Shown: piece after piece, positions 23,798 through 27,579 of the stretch
Layout of the letters: each line of letters begins with the position of its first letter
Numbering within the stretch: position 1 is the first letter of the stretch
Assembly: GCA_035651055.1 (NCBI GenBank)
Contig: DASRGK010000134.1
Location: forward strand, 1 to 27,579
Direction: 5' to 3'
DNA from: JAFKKF01 sp035651055
GTDB taxonomy: Bacteria; Pseudomonadota; Alphaproteobacteria; Rhizobiales; Kaistiaceae
Length of the DNA stretch: 27,579 nucleotides
The notes under the pieces: model-generated
Databases searched by the model: none
What the model saw: only the letters and a program-made list of their open reading frames with translations
Told to the model about the DNA's origin: nothing
Translations under genes and position numbers: made by a program

Positions 23798-24922
23798 CTA
23801 CTCGATGAATTCGACCGGCACGCCGAAGTGGACGAGGTTCGCCAGTTCCTCGACGTCCCAGTTCGTCAGCCGGACGCAGCCATGCGAATTCGTCTTGTCG
23901 ATCCGCGAGGGCTCCGGCGTACCGTGGATTCCGTAGGTCGGCTCGCTGAGGTCGATCCAGGTCGTGCCGATCGGGTTGTTCGGTCCCGGCGGGATGGTCA
24001 GCCGCTCCGTGTTGTTGCCCTGCTGGAAGTTGACCTTCGGCCGGTAGTAGTAGGCGGCGTTCCGGGCAACGCCGTTGACCAGATGCGTGCCGGAGGGTGA
24101 GGGCAGCTCGCTGCTCCCGATCGTCGCCGGATAGGCGGCGACCAGCGTGCCGTCGGCGGCATAGGCGAGAAGTTGCGCGTTCCGCTTGTCGGCGACGATC
24201 CGGGCGACCTTGGTAAGGACGGCATAGGTGTTGGCCGCGGCGACCACGATCTGCGAGCCCGCCACGCCGAAATCGACGCCGGGGTTGAGCGCCTTCAGGA
24301 GGTCCACATCCATGTGGAAGCGCTCTCCGAACATTTCGAGCGGGTTGGCGTAGGCGAGGCTGTCGAGCTTCGCCATCTCGGCATAGTCGGTCGGCACCGT
24401 GCCGAGGAACGGGCCGGCGACGTCCGCGTCGGTGATCGTGTAGCCGACGAGGATCGGCGTATCCTTCGGCAGGCGCCGCCAGACTTCGGCGTCGAGGATT
24501 CCGTCGACCGGCAGGCCCATCATCACCTCGGCCGCGCCGATCGCCTTGGCGACATTCCGGCCGTTGATGCCGTCGATCACGCCCGGCGAAGCGCCTATCT
24601 CGTCCAGCAGAATCTGCAGCTTCATGGTGAGCGCGCTGAGCCCCTCGGGCAGCGGCTCGCCGGTGAACTCCGCCGCGTTGACAGCGTCGGGCGCGGGCGG
24701 CTTCGCGAAAGCGTCGACCGGGGCAGCCGGATTCGTCGCCGGCTCCGCCGCCGGCGCCGGCTGCAGCGTTGGGTCGGTTGCCGCCGGATCGAGAACCAGC
24801 GGCGCGGTCGCTCCGGCGTCCGGGATCGGCTCCGGCGGCACCGGCGCGTCTTCGGCGCACGCGATCGCGGGCGGGAGGAGAAGGAGGAGGATCGGCAGGA
24901 TGTGCCGGAGGGATGCGCTCAT
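23798..24922 (-). CDS. L,D-transpeptidase (YkuD) with peptidoglycan-binding and LysM-like regions
   Basis: A 374-residue exported enzyme that would form 3-3 crosslinks in peptidoglycan or attach proteins to it. A signal peptide (1-23) ends in AIACAED; Cys22 could make it a lipoprotein, though the lipobox is weak. A Pro/Ala-rich linker (24-90) follows, then a peptidoglycan-binding-like helical region (about 98-152, VDGILDAEVWRRL), a LysM-like segment (about 190-228, ALNPGVDFGVAGSQIVV) and the YkuD catalytic domain (about 232-374). The active site is HGTPEPSRIDKTNSHGCVRL, with His333, His347, nucleophile Cys349 and Arg351. Such enzymes are numerous in rhizobia, where polar growth relies on 3-3 crosslinks. 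The opposite-frame 427-codon ORF over this gene is not real. Confidence 0.94.
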   Translation of the reverse strand: MSASLRHILPILLLLLPPAIACAEDAPVPPEPIPDAGATAPLVLDPAATDPTLQPAPAAEPATNPAAPVDAFAKPPAPDAVNAAEFTGEPLPEGLSALTMKLQILLDEIGASPGVIDGINGRNVAKAIGAAEVMMGLPVDGILDAEVWRRLPKDTPILVGYTITDADVAGPFLGTVPTDYAEMAKLDSLAYANPLEMFGERFHMDVDLLKALNPGVDFGVAGSQIVVAAANTYAVLTKVARIVADKRNAQLLAYAADGTLVAAYPATIGSSELPSPSGTHLVNGVARNAAYYYRPKVNFQQGNNTERLTIPPGPNNPIGTTWIDLSEPTYGIHGTPEPSRIDKTNSHGCVRLTNWDVEELANLVHFGVPVEFIE

Positions 24923-24976
24923 CGGGCATGGGAACGCGCCGGTCGCGGAAAAGGTCCGCCTGGCGTGCGCCCGACG

Positions 24977-25717
24977 CTAAATGGTCGCGGCCGTTCCGCG
25001 GCTTCGCGCCTTCCGCGCCAACTCCGCCAGGACCTGCCGCAGGCCTTCCGGCGACGTCACCGGCTCCGGAAACGCCAGTCTCGCCCGCCGCTCGCCGGCG
25101 CGAAGGTCGATGCCCTCGGGGTCGGCGCCGGTCACAGTCCAGTCGCCGTCCGGCTCGCCGAGGAGGCGCGTCGCACAGAGGCGGATGGCGTCGCGGCGGT
25201 CCGCGTTGAGGCGCGTGACCGTGTCTTCCTCGGCGGCCACGACCCCGCCTCTGCCGGCGAGGTCGGTGAGGAACTCGGCCGGCGCGAGTTCCACGATCCG
25301 CCCGAATCCGGCGACCAGATGCGCTGCCTCGGGGACGACCCGGCGGAACGAGAAGTCGGCAAAGCCGGCATACCCGGCCGCTTCGGGGTGCCGCGCGAGG
25401 AACCGCCGACGGAGCATCGGGTCGGCGTCCGGCCCGGTCACCGCGCCGGTCAGCGTCAGCCGCGCCCCGGCGAGCGGATCGCCGCCTTCGCCGCCCGGCG
25501 CGACGAGAAGCAGCGCGGCGCGCGCGTCGGCGTCGAGGTTCTTGGTGTGCACCGCGAGTTTCGAGAGGAGCAGGATCGGCTCGCCGGAGGGCGTCGTGGC
25601 CACCGTGACGAGCGAGGCGAACGGCGCCCCGTTCCGGAGCGTCGCCAGGGTGCCGGTCGCCGCGATCCGGAGCACGCGCTTGGCGGCGCGGCCCGGATTG
25701 AAGGCGTCCTGGTTCAT
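24977..25717 (-). CDS. HugZ-like FMN-binding split-barrel protein with DUF2470
   Basis: A 246-residue cytoplasmic protein with a pyridoxamine 5'-phosphate oxidase-like split barrel (about 10-150: RVLRIAATGTLATL, GAPFASLVTVATTPSGEPILLLSKLAVHTKN broken into strands) and a C-terminal DUF2470 domain (about 165-240). The FADFSFRRVVPEAAHLVAGFGRI segment is typical of HugZ/HutZ relatives, some of which degrade haem for iron release. No haem uptake genes are nearby, so the haem role is unsupported here and a general FMN-dependent oxidoreductase is equally possible. ATG 25717 begins MNQDAFNPGRAAKRV. It is followed downstream by the L,D-transpeptidase gene on the same strand, with a 54-base gap. Confidence 0.88.
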   Translation of the reverse strand: MNQDAFNPGRAAKRVLRIAATGTLATLRNGAPFASLVTVATTPSGEPILLLSKLAVHTKNLDADARAALLLVAPGGEGGDPLAGARLTLTGAVTGPDADPMLRRRFLARHPEAAGYAGFADFSFRRVVPEAAHLVAGFGRIVELAPAEFLTDLAGRGGVVAAEEDTVTRLNADRRDAIRLCATRLLGEPDGDWTVTGADPEGIDLRAGERRARLAFPEPVTSPEGLRQVLAELARKARSRGTAATI

Positions 25718-25789
25718 GCGATCCGTTCCTATCCTGCCCGCAATGCTCCCCGCGACGCGTCGTTACAGCGTCACAACTGTCACTGAGAT

Positions 25790-25942
25790 CCTCATGGTGA
25801 GGTGCGAGGCGAAGCCGAGCCTCGAACCACGCACCATCGGAACAGGTCGAGGTGACTTTCTGGCAACCTCACCGAGGTGGCATCGGCCCGTGGTTCGAGG
25901 CTCGACGCTATCGCGTCGAGCACCTCACCATGAGGCACGCGG
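25790..25942. repeat. Structured intergenic repeat, family A, copy 1
   Basis: A ~150-base inverted structure: the outer arms CCTCATGGTGAGGTGC (25790-25805) and its complement (25920-25935) pair, as do GAGCCTCGAACCACG (near 25817-25831) and CGTGGTTCGAGGCTC (near 25889-25903). Each arm has its own small palindrome: GAGGC-N8-GCCTC (25806-25823) and CTCGACGC-TATC-GCGTCGAG (25901-25920). The middle contains ACCTC-ACC-GAGGT. It matches 27220-27375 along its length with no gap from about 25831 on. This type of element is dispersed between genes in Hyphomicrobiales genomes. Confidence 0.85.
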
Positions 25943-25967
25943 TGCTCGGTCCGCTTCGCGGAACCTC

Positions 25968-26906
25968 CTACGGCGCGACCAGTTCGACCCGGCGGTTGAG
26001 CGCCCGCCCCGCGTCGCCGGCGTTGCTCCCGACCGGCGCGAGGTAGCCGACGCCCGCCGTGCGCATCCGCGCCGCCGCCACGCCGTAAGACGAAGCCAGC
26101 GCCGCCGCGACCGAAGCGGCGCGCTTCTTCGAGAGGTCCATGTTGTAGTCGTAGCCGCCCTGGCTGTCGGTGTGCCCGACGATGATCACCTTGAGTTCGG
26201 GCTGGGCTTTCATCAGCGCCGCGATCTGTTGGAGCGTCGGCGCGCTTTCCGGTTTGAGTGTCGCCTTGTCGGTGTCGAAATAGATGCCGTAGAGCGCGAT
26301 GTGGCCGCTCTCGCCGAGGCCCTTCGCCATCGCGGCGGCATCGACCATCTTGTTCTCGATTGCGCCGACTTCGGTCACCACAAGTTGGGCCGTGATCTCG
26401 TCGTTGTTCTGGCTGACGAGGACCGCGGCGTAGGTCTCGGCCCCGCCTTCGCCCGCCTTGTGGCCGGCGAAGTAGCGGAAGTTGAACCCGTCGACCCACA
26501 TCTGCGGCACCGGGAGCACGTCGATCGCCTCGCTGAAGGGGATGCCGCCGCACTCGTCGGTATTGCAGGCGAGGAGCGTCTCGAAGCCGGCCTTGGCGAG
26601 CTGCGTCTCGAAATTGCGCGAGACTTCGAGGATCGAGGGGCCGGCCGGCGTCCGGTAGGCGATGCGCGTCACACGCCCCTCGGGCTTCCGCTCGTCCTCT
26701 GGCCGTCCGTCCTTGAAGAGCGCGGCCTGCAGCCGCGTCGCATCGAAGTCCTTCGCGTCGTAGCCGGTGATGACGCTCCCCTTGAAGCGGCCTATGCCGG
26801 GATAATCCTTCGACCCTTCGACGTCACCCTCAGCCGCGAGAACTGCGCCCGCAGCAAGCGTGACGATGAACGATGCAACGAGCGCAAAGCTTCTGATAGG
26901 TGCCAT
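25968..26906 (-). CDS. OmpA-family periplasmic/outer-membrane protein with DUF4892-like N-terminus
   Basis: A 312-residue exported protein. A signal peptide (1-24, cleavage after AVLA) precedes an N-terminal domain (about 26-200) resembling DUF4892 (EGSKDYPGIGRFKGSVITGYDA and VSRNFETQLAKAGFETLLAC). It has two cysteines (about 114 and 119) that could form a disulfide. The C-terminal OmpA domain (about 205-310) carries IYFDTDKATLKPES, VGHTDSQGGYDYNMDLSKKRA and ALNRRVEL, the peptidoglycan diaminopimelate-binding signature. It probably anchors the envelope to the cell wall noncovalently. ATG 26906 is preceded by GGAGAGGCGGCG; the frame is open further to 27083 but through repeat-like sequence. 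The gene is flanked by two family A repeat copies in the same orientation. Confidence 0.9.
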   Translation of the reverse strand: MAPIRSFALVASFIVTLAAGAVLAAEGDVEGSKDYPGIGRFKGSVITGYDAKDFDATRLQAALFKDGRPEDERKPEGRVTRIAYRTPAGPSILEVSRNFETQLAKAGFETLLACNTDECGGIPFSEAIDVLPVPQMWVDGFNFRYFAGHKAGEGGAETYAAVLVSQNNDEITAQLVVTEVGAIENKMVDAAAMAKGLGESGHIALYGIYFDTDKATLKPESAPTLQQIAALMKAQPELKVIIVGHTDSQGGYDYNMDLSKKRAASVAAALASSYGVAAARMRTAGVGYLAPVGSNAGDAGRALNRRVELVAP

Positions 26907-27005
26907 CGCCGCCTCTCCTCCGAGCCCGTGGCCATTGTCTCCGCCCCTCGGCGAAGGGCAAGCCCGCGCCGCGCAGCCTGAGATTCCGCCAGGCAGCCCC
27001 CGATT

Positions 27006-27110
27006 GTAGCGTGGGCTACGGCGCGCAGGCGCCGAGCCCACCGACATCCGAGACGGGAACGGGCTTTGTTCAACAGTGGGCACGCGCCGCTGGCGCTTTG
27101 CCCACCTTAC
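27006..27110. repeat. Structured intergenic repeat, family B
   Basis: Two units in inverted orientation: 27006-27042 (GTAGCGTGGGC...GCGCGCAGGCGCC...GCCCACC) and 27076-27110 (GTGGGC...GCGCC-GCT-GGCGC...GCCCACCTTAC). Each folds on itself (GTGGGC with GCCCAC, GGCGC with GCGCC), and the two units are roughly complementary to each other. GTGGGC/GCCCACC elements like this are common between genes in Bradyrhizobium-like genomes. Confidence 0.75.
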
Positions 27111-27219
27111 GAACTCTTTCTATCTTGGCCCGGCGACCTTCGCACAATGATCCCGCGTCATCGGGCGATGGGAAGAAAAGGCGAGCGGGTTGGGCGCCTC
27201 GGGCGAATGTCACCATGCC

Positions 27220-27375
27220 CCTCATGGCGAGGAGCCCGCGCCTCGGCGCGGGCCTCGAAGGACGCACCACAGGAACGGGTCGAGGTGACTCGTTGGCAAC
27301 CTCGTCGAGGTGGCATCGGCTCGTGGTTCGAGGCTCGACGCTGTCGCGTCGCGCGCCTCACCATGAGGAACGCGG
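27220..27375. repeat. Structured intergenic repeat, family A, copy 2
   Basis: Same organisation and orientation as copy 1 at 25790-25942; from about 27264 on, the two align without gaps at an offset of 1433 bases and differ at scattered positions only. The first-arm palindrome is different in sequence but perfect: GCCCGCGC-CTCG-GCGCGGGC (27234-27253). The second-arm palindrome is CGACGC-TGTC-GCGTCG, with the pairing kept. Confidence 0.85.
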
Positions 27376-27438
27376 GTGGAGTTGGCATGGTTGGTTGCAC
27401 CGTGCATCGCGGCCTGATCGCCACGTCACCAACCTCGC

Positions 27439-27480
27439 CATCCTGAGGTGTGCGACCGAAGGTCGGGCCTCGAAGGACGC
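27439..27480. repeat. Structured intergenic repeat, family A, half copy
   Basis: CCATCCTGAGGTGTGC, then tip palindrome GACC-GAA-GGTC (27454-27464), then GGGCCTCGAAGGACGC. This matches the first arm of copies 1 and 2 in the conserved flanks but not in the tip. The second arm is absent. Confidence 0.7.
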
Positions 27481-27541
27481 GCCTCGGTCGGCCTTGGCCT
27501 TCGGACAGGGGATTTGCCGCAACGCATATGGAGGGCGCCAT

Positions 27542-27562
27542 CCCTCCCCGGAACGGGGAGGG
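27542..27562. other. GC hairpin near the right edge
   Basis: CCCTCCCCG-GAA-CGGGGAGGG forms a perfect 9 bp stem with a 3-base loop. It is not followed by T bases in the window. It is probably the start of another repeat unit cut by the window end. Confidence 0.5.
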
Positions 27563-27579
27563 GACCCCGTCATCCTCTG

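Larger units (their letters stand above)
26907..27579. other. Gene-free end of the window filled with repeats
   Basis: No convincing gene is seen here. It holds, in order, the upstream region of the OmpA-type gene, two family B hairpins (27006-27110), a spacer, family A copy 2 (27220-27375), a family A half copy (27439-27480) and a GC hairpin at 27542-27562. Short open frames here translate repeat sequence and have no coding signs. Confidence 0.7.

Noticed and set aside
23646..24929. 427-codon minus-strand frame overlapping the L,D-transpeptidase
   Set aside because: The translation is Arg/Gly/Ala-rich without motifs, while the other frame carries a signal peptide and a complete YkuD active site.
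27066..27446. Plus-strand open frame encoding RGGIGSWFEARRCRVARLTMR, similar to one at 25852-26046
   Set aside because: The similarity between the two comes from translating family A repeat DNA. There is no Shine-Dalgarno or codon bias, so it is a spurious 'protein family'.
25790..27480. CRISPR array from the repeated short blocks near the OmpA-type gene
   Set aside because: The repeats are few, inverted and irregularly spaced, with no uniform spacers and no cas genes.

Overview
The window is a GC-rich (roughly two-thirds G+C) chromosomal segment of an alphaproteobacterium, most likely a member of the Hyphomicrobiales (Rhizobiales). The gene order phoH-ybeY-corC-lnt-(HTH regulator)-metK-trmB, followed by rimP-nusA-ylxR-infB-rbfA-truB-rpsO-pnp, is the conserved housekeeping order of that group. 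GTG and TTG starts, short gene overlaps, and palindromic intergenic repeats of the 'CCTCATGGTGAGG...CCTCGAAGGACG' and 'GTGGGC...GCCCACC' types fit as well. No genus can be named from the sequence alone.

Layout. (1) 1-6227, plus strand: the 3' end of phoH, then ybeY, corC, lnt, a PraR/PhrR-type XRE regulator, metK and trmB. These cover RNA maturation, envelope lipoprotein acylation, S-adenosylmethionine synthesis and tRNA methylation. (2) 6219-10860: a sulfate uptake island with an Rrf2-family regulator carrying four clustered cysteines, then sbp-cysT-cysW-cysA. The Rrf2 gene and sbp have promoters of the same geometry and share a 24-base motif just downstream of the -10, so the regulator probably controls itself and the transporter. 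(3) 10948-21171: the transcription/translation operon rimP-nusA-ylxR/L7Ae-infB, an inserted GNAT acetyltransferase gene, rbfA-truB, then rpsO-pnp. The rpsO leader has a perfect CtrA-type box and a hairpin that buries the ribosome binding site. A long hairpin precedes pnp and a strong intrinsic terminator follows it. (4) 21168-24922: a minus-strand membrane GGDEF protein (5TM sensor, two PAS, GGEEM active site) whose last codons overlap pnp and contain the pnp terminator; a divergent plus-strand GYD-domain protein; and a minus-strand L,D-transpeptidase. (5) 24977-27579: a minus-strand HugZ-like flavin/haem-fold protein, then an OmpA-type periplasmic protein flanked on both sides by copies of a structured ~150 bp repeat, and a gene-free end packed with two repeat families.

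The first three regions are nearly all housekeeping. The less ordinary material is regulatory (the Rrf2/sulfate operator pair, the rpsO leader with CtrA box, the terminator inside a coding tail) and structural (hairpin repeats whose stem tips differ in sequence but still pair). I see no phage, transposase, CRISPR, tRNA, rRNA or defence locus, and nothing that qualifies as a wholly new multi-gene system.
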